Below, one piece after another: positions 34,801 to 46,800 of a stretch of DNA of 64,000 nucleotides. The stretch covers positions 172,064,516 to 172,128,515 of the forward strand of contig OX465281.1 in assembly GCA_949987705.1 (NCBI GenBank), in the 5' to 3' direction. The stretch comes from Thereva unica. Taxonomy: Eukaryota > Arthropoda > Insecta > Diptera > Therevidae. The translations under genes were made by a program, and so were the position numbers. A model generated the notes under the pieces. That model was given only the letters and a program-made list of their open reading frames with translations, searched no databases and was not told where the DNA came from. How positions within the stretch are numbered: position 1 is the stretch's first letter; the number at the start of each line of letters is the position of its first letter.

Positions 34801-37800
34801 GGAAGTGGTCCGATTCACAATTCGCACATCTGTAGGATCTTACTTGAAGGATACTGGAAGCTGCCCTTCTGTCTATAAGTATATGGTCTATTTGATTGCA
34901 GTACCTTTCGCTGGGAGATTGCCATGTGTATTTGTGAATGTCCTTTCTTGGAAAATATGTTGAGCTGACGATCATGTTTTTGCTCATTGCAAAATCGATA
35001 ACACGTTGTCCGTTATCATTTGATGTTTCGTGGAGACTTTCTTTTCCAATGGTTGGTCTGTACCAGTTCTCTCTTCCAATTTTGGCGTTGAGGTCTCCTA
35101 TCACCATCTTGATGTCATTGGAAGGGGCCGTGTCATATGCGTGTTTAAGCTTGTAGTAGAAAGTGTCCTTTGTCGTGTCCGCTTTCTCCTCCGTCTCCGC
35201 ATGTACATTTATGATTGTGAGGGTGAAGAATTTCGTTCGGAGTCGTATTGAACATAGACGTTCACTGATTGGCTTGAACTCTATGACATTATCTATGATT
35301 GACTTGTGTATTACGAAGCCTACTCCTAAGTGGTGTTCCCTTCCACAGCTGTAGAATATCCTGTAGTTGCCAAGGTCCATTGTCCCGTTTTCTATCCATC
35401 TGATCTCTTGTAACGCGAGTAATTTGATTTTATATCTGCTCACTTCGTCTAGTAGTGACTTAACTGATGCAGTTCGGTACATACTTCGCGTGTTCCATGT
35501 TCCAAAAATCATTTCCAGGTGCTGTTGCCGTAGTCGTTGCCGTTTTTTCCGTCCGTTCCGAGGCTTTGCATCGGGTTTCTTAACTGATGTGTTTTTACAG
35601 GGTCCGGTAGTTAGCCCAACCCCACTACCAGGAGGACCAGATCCGTGAATTATACCCCATCGGATAGGGTGGCCCAGCTATACCCCCGGGCACTGGGTAC
35701 GTCCGTCGTCGGTTGGTTATCCAGGAGGCACCAGCGAGGAGGTGACGGTACGATTTTGCCCCCCGGAAGTACACATTATTAGAAAATAAAAAAGTCTGGT
35801 TTTGATAAATTTCGAGGTTTTAATCACGAATTTCACAACTGTCCTTATTCTATTGACCTAATTTAAAAGCTAAGAATTAATGAATGAATGACAGGATGTA
35901 TACTCTTTCTTTTTGCATATTAAGTTTTATGCTCCGAAGTCCAAAACGAAAGAAATTGGGTAAAAACATTTGTAAATCAACTGTCCCAACATTTGTAAAT
36001 CAACTGTTCAAATGAACAGCAGTGTATGCCCCATAAAATTTGCCAAACTCATCCATCCATTACACTAACACAAATATAACATCGCATTCGGGGTTTGCGA
36101 AAACTACGAGAAACTCCCCTTCTAATTCGCGTTTATTGTACAGCTACAATAACAATCTTTACACGAAAAAGAAGCAGAAAAATGAATGTAATACTCTACC
36201 TTCATTATGCTGCGTAAAATATTAAGATCACTTCAGCCTTTGAAATTATATCGCCTAGCATGGGTGCAGTCCTGTTGTATTGGTGGTTTTAATGAAATTA
36301 ATGCAGAAAGTTAAATTTTGAGTGTTTTATTTCTGGAATCCAAGCCGTTCAAAAGTTTCACCTTTCGAAAGAAAAGATGGCAAAGTGTACATGGTATTAA
36401 TTTTTTACGCAGCACTGTACAAACCGTTTTGATGTGAGTGATGCATAGTGTAGTTTTCGAAGCCGCGAATTTGTTTTATTAGATTGTTTTGTTCGCAGGA
36501 TCCTCATATAGTTCAATACAATAGATAGTATAATTACTGCGGAAAGAGGTGTGAGGAAGGATATTGTGAGTGAGATTAAAAAAGCTAGAGGTGCATTCAA
36601 CAGATTATGGAAAGTGTTCAATTTTCTTCTTCCAATGGCGCTCCAGCCCAAATCGAGCTGTCGCCTTCTCTAATCTTTTCCTCCAATCTACTCGAATCCT
36701 GGCCGAAGTTCTGTAGTTCGATATGTGGAGTAGTGACTCCTCTTTGTTACTCTGTCTTCAGGAATGCTTTCGATGTGTCTACCCCAGCGCAGTCTATTGA
36801 GTTTTACGGACGTCACTTAAGTCTATGTCGTTATAGATTGTTATATCTGATTCTTCGTGTCCCTTTCAAACAAATTGGGCCTATTATGCGTCTAAAAATC
36901 TTCCTTTCAAAGGAATTTAGCATGTCCTCTATCCTTTGTGTTGTGCATATACCAGGGCGAACTGGTAACTCTTATGGCGTAAAATTCTTCTTTCGATGTA
37001 TTGCTCGAGATTTCATCAATTTACTATGTAAGAAAAAGGCCGAGTAGAGTTCTCCTACTAATTTCTTCTAGCTGTTCGTTTTTATTTGACACCGTTCAGC
37101 CTAAGTATGCGAAATGATTAATTACTTTTAACTTTTGTTCATCTATCGTGAAGTTGCTATCTATCGTTGATCTAGTTACTCGTGTCTGCAGCACTAGCTC
37201 AGTTTTCTCCTTGATGATTCTCAAGTCTACTTCTTTGGCTGCTTCTATAATTTCTGAATAGCATTCCTTAACTGCTCTGCCTGACCTGCCTACTATGTTG
37301 ATGTCATCGACATACACGGTCACCTGAACAGATTTGTTTACCAGAGTGTAGTAAAGAGAGAGTAGCAGCCATCAAAGAAGAAGTTCCTTTGAATTGACAA
37401 GAAAGACGTGACGTGCCTGACTGCTTCCAAAACTAGCTTGAATAGCATAGGAGCCAGTCAATCCTCCTGTTTGAGCCCTTTTTTTTCCTGTGTGAGGTAT
37501 TAGGTCCAAAGGTACTGCGGCCATTAAGTTGGCCTATTGTACTACAACCCCTACACCTCATATTTGTAGGCCAGACCGCCTGAACAAGTTCAGCAGTCTG
37601 CCTAGTGGTTGGTCGCTTAGACTTGAGTGTACGAGCAGGGACTTCTCGAACAGAGAGACCCTGCTCCTTGCTATTGCAGGGCACTCACAGAGAATATGGG
37701 GGGCAGACTCATCCTCTTCTAGGCAAAGCCTACATGTAGGGTCCTCCGCCCTTCCTATCTTAAGTGATAATTTAGGGCACAGTGTCCGGTAATTAAGCCA

Positions 37801-40800
37801 ACAAGTGTCCTAAAATCACTCCTACTTAGAGTTGGCCAGCCCAGGCGCGGACCTCCAGCGTTCAATATGTTTCATCAAAGTCCGATCGGCCAGGGCCCTT
37901 TGCAGCAAGCTTAACGGTGCCCCAATAGCCGGCTCTGGACCAATGAATTCTAAATCAGAGCCCTGTTTAGCCAGGGCATCCGCACTTTCATTGCCTTCGA
38001 AGCCCCGGTGACCCGGGACCCAGACAAGTGTAATTTGATTGAGAACGCCCAACTCATGAAGAGCACGTTGGCAGTCCCAAACTAATTTCGACTTGGTCCT
38101 ACGGGACCTTATCGCTCTAATTGCCGCTTGGCTATCAGAGAAGATAAAAATCCGTTTATTTTGGTAGGCCCTTCTTAAGTTCTCATGAGTGCATGCCAGA
38201 ATAGCGTACACCTCTGCTTGAAAGACAGTTGCCAGAGTGCCTAGACTTATAGCCTTGCTGAATCTGGGACTTTCACTCCAGATTCCGGCGCCTACACCTG
38301 TCTCCGTTTTAGAGCCATCCGTGTATCATACTAGCCCGCCCGGCAAAACTTTAGGAAAAGTCCAGGTAAGCCTTTCCTGTATATGTACAGAAGGTTGCAG
38401 CCGCAGCGCCGCGTTTATGGCGGACTTCTCTACCTCAAGGTGGAGGGGTACCAAATTGAGGAGAGTCTCCAGCGCTGCCGTTGGGGAAGTGCGGATGGCC
38501 CCAGTGATGGAGAGGCAAGCCATTCTTTGAATTTTGCTTAAAATGGTTATGGAACCCTTAAGCTTCGTTCTGTGCTACCAAACTAAAGCTCCATAAGTTA
38601 CCATGGGTCTTATGATGGTGGTGTATATCCAATACATAGTTTTCGGTTGCAAACCCCAGATCGAACCACAAGCTCTGCGGCAAGCCCACAGGGATCTGCG
38701 CGTTCTACACATCAGAGTGTCCATATGCTGTTTCCAGTTGAGCTTGGCATCTAGCGTCACTCCTAAATATTTGGCTTGTTGAGAAAAGCCTATAGTTCTG
38801 CCCGCGAATGTAGGTTCCCAAATTCCCGGTAGTGATCGTTTCCTGGTGGTCGGGACTGACTTTTAGACCTACGCTCTCGCACCAGCTAGAGACCAGATCA
38901 AGTGCCTGCTGCAGGCGCCTTGACATGGCGCCTTCAGATTCACCTGTAATTACTATGACGACATCGTCACCGTAACCTTGGGCGAAAATGTTTCGACCGT
39001 TGAGCAGCTCGAGGAGTTCATCTACAACAAGGCACCAGAGAAGTGGAGATAAAATTCCTCCCTGCGGGCAGCCTCTTGCTATAGTGCCTTCCAGAGACCC
39101 TTCAACATGAGAAACAATTAGTTTGCGAGTTCTCAGCATAGAGTCAATCCAGTTGCAGAAAGTGCTACTTAGACTGTGTCTACTTAGAGCCCTAGCTGTA
39201 GTATCAAAGGATGTGTTGTCAAAGGCTCCCTCGATATCGAGGAAGGCCGTCAGCGCAACTCCTTTGTTTAGAGCTGCATGTTCAGGCCTGAGCACCAGAT
39301 TGTGCAGTGCTGTCTCAGTAGACTTGCCCGCCTGGTACGCATGCTGATAGGAGCTTAGTGGTTGGCTTTGAAGATAAGTTTCCCTTATCGCCCGGTCGAC
39401 AATTTTCTCCATTGTCTTCAAGGCAAAAGACGAGAGACCTATCGGCCTGAAAGATTTGGTCAGGGTGTAATCCGAACGCCCTATCTATGTGCCCCTTAAT
39501 CCCTCGTGGGACATAGGGCGGAAACAGTTGCCCTCCAGCGGACTCTGTTTTGCGCGACAGCTCTTAGCTCTGACCAGGATCTCCCAGTAGTTGCGGCCTC
39601 TGCTAGTAGGGTACTCCTCCACGTTGTTCTAGGTCTTCCAACTCGACGGGATCCTTGCGGGTTCCAGTCAAGGGCCTGTTTGGCTAGATTTTCGTTATCG
39701 CGTCGCAAGGTGTGGCCAACCCAATTCCATTTCCTTCGCCTGATTTGGTCGTCTATCCTTACTTGGCCGGCACCGCACCATAGCTCTTCATTTGAAATTC
39801 TATCTCGCCAGCGGATTTTTAGGATACGACGTAGGCATCTGTTTATGAAGACTTGTAGGCGCCCTGTGATGAATTGGGTGACTTTCCATGTTTCCGAACG
39901 CCCTGGCTTAGGTATTAATGTTATGTTGACGTTCCTCCAGACGGATGGGATGTAGCCATGTGCGAAGGAAGCCCTAAATAATTTGCATAATAAGGGAGTG
40001 ACTAGGTCGCAGCCCTCCTGTAGCAGAATGGGATAGATTCCGTCTGCTCCAGGGGACTTGTATGGTTTGAACGATCTAATCGCCTCCCTAATAGCTTCAT
40101 GGTTGAACAAGGCATTTGCTTCTGTCCAGGCGGCTTTGGACGCTTTAGAAAGTTGGCCTGTTCGCTGCCCAGCAGAAGTTGTGTTCTCTTTTGAATAAAT
40201 GGTTGTGCCTGGGAAATGTGCCTGGAGCAATATTATCAAGTTTCTTCCCTAGACTGTGTGAAAGAGCCATCGGTTCTCCTGATGGATCCAAGATCTACCG
40301 ACAAGCCCTTTGATAAAGATTTATAGATTTTTGCTGAGTCTCGGATGTCTTCGACACTCTTGCAGAAATTCCTCCAGTTATTTCTTTTTGCTCGTCTGAT
40401 CGCCCTGTTATAGCTGGTTAGCGAGCTTTTATAACTCTCCCAGTTGCCGCTCTTCTTAGCTGCGTTGAACAGTTTCCTCGTAGCGGATCTTACCTTGAAG
40501 AGCTCGTTATTCCACCATGGAATTTTCCTATCACGCGTCCTCATCAGAACAGGGCAGTAATTGTTGTAAGCAGCAGTACCGCCTCCGTAAAGAAGTCCGC
40601 GGATAGTTTTACATCCATCGTAGATTTGATTGAGTGCATGGAACCCTTCAATATGCTACTGAGTTCGGCCCGAAAGTCTGTCCAGTTCGTATATCTAGGA
40701 TTCCTGTATGTACTCACATTTTCCAAAGACTCACCCACCATAAAGTAAATGTGTCTATGGTCTGAGCACGATGGCTCATCTGAGACCCGCCAGTCACTCA

Positions 40801-43800
40801 CGTAAGTGGCAACTTGTTGAGTAGCTAGCGTGATGTCTATAACCTCACGTCTCCTACCGTTGTCGAAGGTAGGATCCGTGCCGCGATTTAATATGTCCAG
40901 GTTAGTAATTAAAAGGTAATCAAAAAGGTATTCACCCCTCTTGTTCACTCCACTGCTACTCCAGGCATCATGATGGGCGTTCGCATCACATCCTACGATG
41001 ACCTGCAGACCGCTCCTGTTAGAGTGACCCACGATATCCTTCAATTCTTTGGACGGTGGTGGGTCTCTGGAGTCATAGGGGAGGTATGCCGAGCATAAGG
41101 TAATCAAGCTCTTGCTGCCCCCTGTTAATCTGTATCATCACCACTGCCAGGTCTCTCGACGATTTATCTGTGAGAGGAAAGCAGTTAGTGTTTTTATTGT
41201 AAACTACACAGGTCCGAGGGTCGCCGTCCACATCACTGCATGCAATGCTGTAGCCGGTTGCCCGCAAGCCCTGTATAGCACCGTTATTTACCCATGGCTC
41301 CTGTACAAGAGCCACGTCGATAGCTTGGGTGGCCAGCACCCTGCAAAGAACTGCCGAGGCAGCCCTACTGTGTTGCAGGTTGCACTGTTCCACCCGCATC
41401 CTGAGGTTGTTCCCGCTGCTGTGAGCCAGCAGGAGTCTCCTTTTTGAGCCAATCTCCTTGACTCTAGTTCGTCCGAAGCCGTAGAATAGGGACATGCCCT
41501 GCTCTTTAAGCTGCGTGAGCGCCCTCTCGTGGCAAGAGTTTGACCGTTCTGGTCCACCTTCCTGCCCATCACTTGCCAAGAGGTCACCTCAATTGGCTGG
41601 TTCTGTTCTTCCAGCCTGCAGAGCATCTGTTCCGGTTCCCTAACATCGTTAGGAACCCAGAACATGATTCGCTTGTATTTGGGAAGGTCCTTTTCCTCAA
41701 TTACTCTGAGGTTGGCCCCTTCCCACAACTGAAGCCTGGTGACAGCATTTGTCACCATTGGCTGGTGGGTTCGTTGGCGCAGGTGATCTTAATGAGACCC
41801 CCTGCCGCCCTTGAACCCAAAAACTGAGGCGGACAATCGCCTTTACGACTTTTGTCTACCTCAGACAGGATGGCATCGCAGACGGAGGATGATTGCTCCT
41901 CTGTCAATTTGCCCTCGGGATAGTTGTCCAGGACCACTGCCATGGTGATCCCAGCTAACTTATCTCGGTATGAGGGTTCTTGCGACTCCCCCTTTTTTTT
42001 TTCTTCTTCTTCTGGGGTCCCTGTCCAGCCGGAGAATCCTCAGATCGCTGCCGTTTTGGCAGTGCGTCAGTTGGGTCCGGCATAGGACATAGCCCCCTAG
42101 AAGTTGTAGGAGTTGGTGCTACCAATTTCCCAGGTCCAGAAACTTCTGGCAGTCCAGCGGTCGTCCAGGTCTGCTCTTTGGAGCCCCCTGTCCTGACCAC
42201 TGTCCTGCCTTGGGTTTGTTGGGAAGGAAGTTCCGCATGTGGGACTCGGGTGTGCTCCGTGGAGCTCTCCAATTCCTCTGCAGCCTTTCTTGCCTTGGCC
42301 CTCTTCCTCTTGGCAGCACCGGATTTTTTCTTACTAGGTTGCACGGTCATACCGGCAACCTTGGCAGTTATTTCTTCAACAACATTGTCACCAGCTGCCT
42401 GGGCCAGTGTTGTTGATTGAGAAGCCGAAGCTTCTGTGCTAGACGAGGTACCTCCAAGGAGTTCCCTGTCCAGCTCTGAGCTGATGCTTTTGCATCAGAC
42501 TCACAGCCTCTTTCTTCGTCTGTTTTTATTGAAATTTTTTGGTCCATAAGAGTCCCACGAGTACGGCAGGAAAGGGAAGGTCCATCCTAACAGAGCCTCC
42601 ATATTAGGATAAGGCTATATACAACTGGGTGCGCCCGGTGCCCAGAGGAGATTGTTAGAGACAGTGCAGCACTACTCACTGCCACGCAGCCCTCGACACG
42701 ATGACATTTACATCTTGGCTTGGTAGGGTCTGCTCCCTACTACCGTCGTTAGTTGGTTATCCAGGGGGCACCACGAGGAGGTGACGGTTCGGTTTTTTTT
42801 GCCCACCCCCAGTTTGAGCCCTTAATTAACTAGGAAGACATCTGTTAGCGGGCATGTTATTCGCCTAGTAAACTTTCTGGGAGAACTTATTTTTTATGGA
42901 GGTTGTGAATATTTTATATGCTATAGAGAGTAATGAAATCCCCCTATAGTTTCACAGCGTAGTTTATCCGCTTTCTTATGGAAGATAATTAAATTTTAGA
43001 TGCCATCAATATGTCACCATCGGGAAAATATAAGGAAATTTCGTTTAAAGAATCTTAATTACGAACCTATTGTCAAACAATTGTAAAAACATTCCGTTTT
43101 TGTTCAAGCTTTCTCAATGCCGTATACATAAATTGAAGTAATAGCAGCGTTTTAAATACTGAAAGTCTTGGAGGAGTTAATAAAAATGTGTTTTTTTTTT
43201 ATGTGACAGTGCTAAACTCAGGAATCACCCACCATTTGTACTACCAGTCCGTCATGTCGTTTGTCACGTCATGGTGCAATGTCTAGCAGCAAGCTTACTA
43301 CGGGGGGGATAGGTTAAGGGTTATGGGGGTGTGAAGGGGTGTTGAAGAAGGTGGCGATGAACCCCGCGTTTGAACTCTTGGATGTTGTAGGAGCTCGGAA
43401 ATACTGACTGCGAGAGATTATTCCACAGTCGAGTTGTTCTATTTACAAACGAATTCATATCTTGTTGAGTGCGTGAAAGGGGGAGTTGTAGGTAAGGGAA
43501 TGAGACGAGTGGGCTAATCTGGTGTTGCGGTTATAAGATTGCCGTGGAGGCAGGAGAGCGTTTATTTCGGAGGAGCAGTCCTATAATAGTTGGCCCCGTA
43601 TGTGAGGAAGGACGATTCCGGAGACTCTACAATGACGAGATCTACGAGCGCTATCGCGACATAGATGTTGTGAAGAAAATAAAGCTCGGTAGGCTCCGGT
43701 GGGCAGGGCATCTAGCTCGTATGAGTGAAGATGAGCCTGCTCGGAAAGTTCTCTGCGGTAAGACCTATGTGGTGCGACAGCGAGGGAGGCCCAACCTTCG

Positions 43801-46800
43801 CTGGAAGGATGGCGTGGACCAGGACGCTCAGAGTTTAGGGATGCCAAACTGGATGACATCGGCTCAGAATCGGGACCGGTGGAGAGAACAGTTGCGCGAG
43901 GCCAGGACCGGATCCCGGTTGTAGAGCCGTTAAAGAAGAAGAAGAAGTCCTATAATAGTAGCGATAAAATTTTGTCTACATTCGGTGGCTGAGGGGGTCG
44001 ATGGTGGAGCATGCGGTGTCGTCATCAATTAATTTAAGGACCTTTTTTGGACCTTATCTAACCATGCCAAGGTGGTTATCGACGCGCCGCCCCAGACGAG
44101 GGAGTTATATTCGAGAAGAGGCCGAATGTAGGATTTATAAATAAAAGAGCGGGCCGATGGCTGGAGGAGGAACTTGCACCTCTTAAGAAATCCCAAGCAC
44201 TGGGATGCTTATTTGGCGATTTGGAATATGTGGTCATTTCATCGCAAGTCTTTGGCTAATGTCACGCCTAAGATGTGTAGGGATGGGTCGTCCTTTAGTT
44301 CCACGCCATCCACTGTCAAGGATGGTGAGGTGTTGATCTTTTTCTTGGAAATAAGACAGTACTTGGTTTTGGAGGGGTTGAATTCGACACGATTCTTTGT
44401 TCCCCACTCTATAATAAGTTCAATGTCGTTATTAATAGAGTTGAACATTAGTTCACGATCATCAAGACAGGATCTGGCATGAGTCTGTCTTGTATCGTAG
44501 TTGTAAGAGTAACGCAGGGTACCGTCGTCAGCGAAGCTGAGAAGTGGGTTGGAGGGGATTGAAAGTAGACCATTTATAAAGATAAGAAATAGGGCTGGTG
44601 ATAAAATTGACCCTTGGGGGACCAGCGCAGAGATATGGTGGGGTTCAGATTTGATGCCATCCAATACTACCTTAATTGAACGGCCGGAAAGGAAATTCTC
44701 AATCCACTTCTGTAAAAGTGAGTCGATTCCAATAGATTTGAGTTTAGCTAACAAGGCTAAGTGCCAAACTCTATCAAAAGCCTTGGAGATAACTTGCTCT
44801 CCACATCATAATAGTTTATTCGGATATTAAATAAACTATTTCATTATTTATTTATTTTAAATTATTTTTATTTGATTTATTTTTGAGTATTATATTTTTT
44901 AATTAGTTTAATTTAAACTACAAAACTTTCTTAAAAAAACGGTTAAAATATACAACCGGAAGTTTTTTAAATTAAAATAAAAACTTCTAACTAATACTGC
45001 GATAAGTTATGTTAGATTAGTTCAATTACAATTTCAATACTAATACATTTCTATTTTTTATTTTACATGGCAATGAATTCGTGTATCTATGTTTTTATAC
45101 ATTCAATACTTGTACAGTGTAAGCGTACGTGATTGTGATTTCCCTAAAGTGTATTTTCAAAGTAGTAGTGAAAATCTAAACCGATGACGTAACGCACACT
45201 GTACTCCAAAATTGTAAGTAAGAAAATTAATAACAAAAACTCGTAATAAGAGAAAAACAAAAGTAATGCGTCCTCTACAGAGAATTCGTTGATGTCAGAC
45301 GCGCGTGTTGATCGTGTGAAAGTTTCAAGAATTTGCTGTCAAGTACCTATAAGTGTACACCGTTTTAAGTGCATTGTGCAAAGTGATTTTGACTTTCATC
45401 AGTGTTATTGAAAGAAACCAAAACAAACCGCAACAGTTCTCAGCGAAACCATCCCAAATTATATGGCCCCTAAGAGGAGCCATGATGAATTGCTAATTAA
45501 AGACAGACTAAAACAACGAAAAGTCGAACTTAGCAAAATGGCCGTCACTGGCAATAGATTTAGCATTCTAATGTCAGATAATGACAAAGATGACGATGAC
45601 ATCGAATCATCAGTAGTCACAAAAATCAAAGCACCGCCAATTACTTTCACGGACCTACCCAAAAACACCATTAAAACAATATTGGACTGTTTAAATATCA
45701 CCAATTACAGATACAAACTATCGTCCGTAGGCACAAAACTGTTCTTAGAGGACATTGACGAGTATGAAAAAATGATAAAACATTTAACTGACAAGAAAGT
45801 TAAGTTCTTCACCCACGCCAGGAAGGATGAACGGCAAATTAAAGTAATCTTAACAGGACTACACTCTATGGAAACCAAAACTCTGAAAGATCACCTCCTA
45901 CAACTGATCCTTCAATGCATGGATGTTAAAACTCTTAATGTAGCCAAGAAACCGTACGAAGACCGCGCGATTTACCTAATATATTTCAAGCATGCATTCA
46001 TCAAACTCAGTGAGTTGAGGAAATCGTTCCCAGTCATTCTAAACACCATTATAAAATGGAACTACCACTCGCACAAACGAAGAGGACCAACACAATGCAG
46101 GAACTGCCAACAATATGGACATGGGTCATCTCATTGCCATCTAGCAGCAAAATGTATGATATGCGGCGAAAATCATCACCACAGCTGCTGTACTAAACAG
46201 CACGACCAAGAAATTAAGTGTGCCAACTGCAACCGCAACCATCTCTCAAGTGACCCATCTTGCCCAAAACGGCTAGAATACATGGAAATAAGAAACAAAG
46301 CACACAACGCAAATGTAAGTAGCAAATCCAAGAACACCAACATCAATCTTCCCATCCGCAACCCTACACATACGCAGTATAATAGACATTCCAGCACGCC
46401 TGTCAATAACACCAGTCCACCATCCAAGCTAAGTTACAGGGATTGTCTCACACTATTTACAGCAAACCAGCTACTAACCATAACAACAGAACTCATCAGC
46501 AAACTAGCCTCTTGCAAAACCAAACAAGACCAATTCAATGCCATTACTGAACTTGCTGTCAAATTCTTGTATGGCTAGTACATTATCATTTAAATGCATA
46601 CTATGGAATGCACAAAGCATTAATAACAAGAAAACAGAGTTTTTTGACCACATTATCAAAAACAAAATAAACATAGCCTTAGTAACCGAAACCTGGCTCA
46701 AAAACAAGGACACGCTACACCACAGCAACTACAAAACTCATAGAGCAGACAGACTTGATAAAACAGGTGGGGGGGGTGGCCATCATCATCACCAGAGACA

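Larger units (their letters stand above)
32589..35764 (-). mobile_element. Full-length RTE-type LINE
   Basis: 3176 bp between 13-bp duplications GGAAGTACACATT (32576-32588 and 35765-35777). The 5' UTR is 252 nt and begins with a predicted HDV-like ribozyme. One open frame is followed by a 14-nt 3' UTR ending in GAAGAAG. The single frame, very short 3' UTR and simple-repeat end are RTE-clade traits. The element is intact by eye and could be recently active. Confidence 0.93.
31556..36024 (+). mobile_element. Tc1-type transposon, internally deleted, carrying two LINE insertions
   Basis: TA flanks both ends (31554-31555 and 36025-36026). The inverted ends start CACTGCTGTTCATTTGAA, with a further shared TTTACAAATG. 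Without the two LINE insertions the element is about 1.08 kb, against roughly 1.6 kb for full Tc1 elements; the 5' part of the transposase gene is missing. Confidence 0.88.
31464..36452. mobile_element. Second copy of the GGTGCAAGTT MITE, split by a Tc1 element
   Basis: 31464-31555 (GGTGCAAGTTATACTATCC, CGTTTATTACCCCATACAC, ACCGGTTTTTTAGGC) and 36025-36452 (AAATTTGCCAAACTC, CAAATATAACATCGC, AAACCGTTTTGATGTGAG) together rebuild the element seen whole at 19647-19999. The right terminus is eroded. A further MITE sits inside (36208-36417). Confidence 0.85.
37482..42811 (-). mobile_element. Full-length but degraded LOA/I-type LINE
   Basis: Flanked by GTTTGAGCCCTT (37470-37481 and 42812-42823). 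The minus-strand order is a 5' ribozyme-like sequence, gag with DUF4780, endonuclease, RT (split by a foreign LINE fragment at 39483-39892), RNase H, and a 3' A-rich end. 5.3 kb including the insertion. Frameshifts occur between almost every module, so it cannot be functional. Gag of the DUF4780 type together with RNase H places it in the LOA/Outcast part of the I superfamily. Confidence 0.9.
36607..42915 (-). pseudogene. Degraded LINE (RTE-like) split by the LOA-type element
   Basis: The minus strand across 42915-42824 encodes [14 protein letters not shown]. It resumes at 37469 with [19 protein letters not shown], then the catalytic [11 protein letters not shown] (37096-37323), and ends with [13 protein letters not shown] and WAG..LEEE near 36640, with a GAAGAAGAA-type end at about 36627. 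Stops are present. The break at 37470-37481 / 42812-42823 is the target duplication of the LOA-type element. Confidence 0.8.

Noticed and set aside
33285..35354. Many + strand open frames across the RTE-type LINE
   Set aside because: They are antisense shadows of the 969-codon minus-strand gene.
39496..40239. 247-codon RT-like frame as a gene
   Set aside because: It is a chance fusion of two LINEs across an insertion junction with its own target duplication.
41980..42420. 146-codon + strand frame
   Set aside because: Antisense of the LOA-type Gag; no independent evidence.
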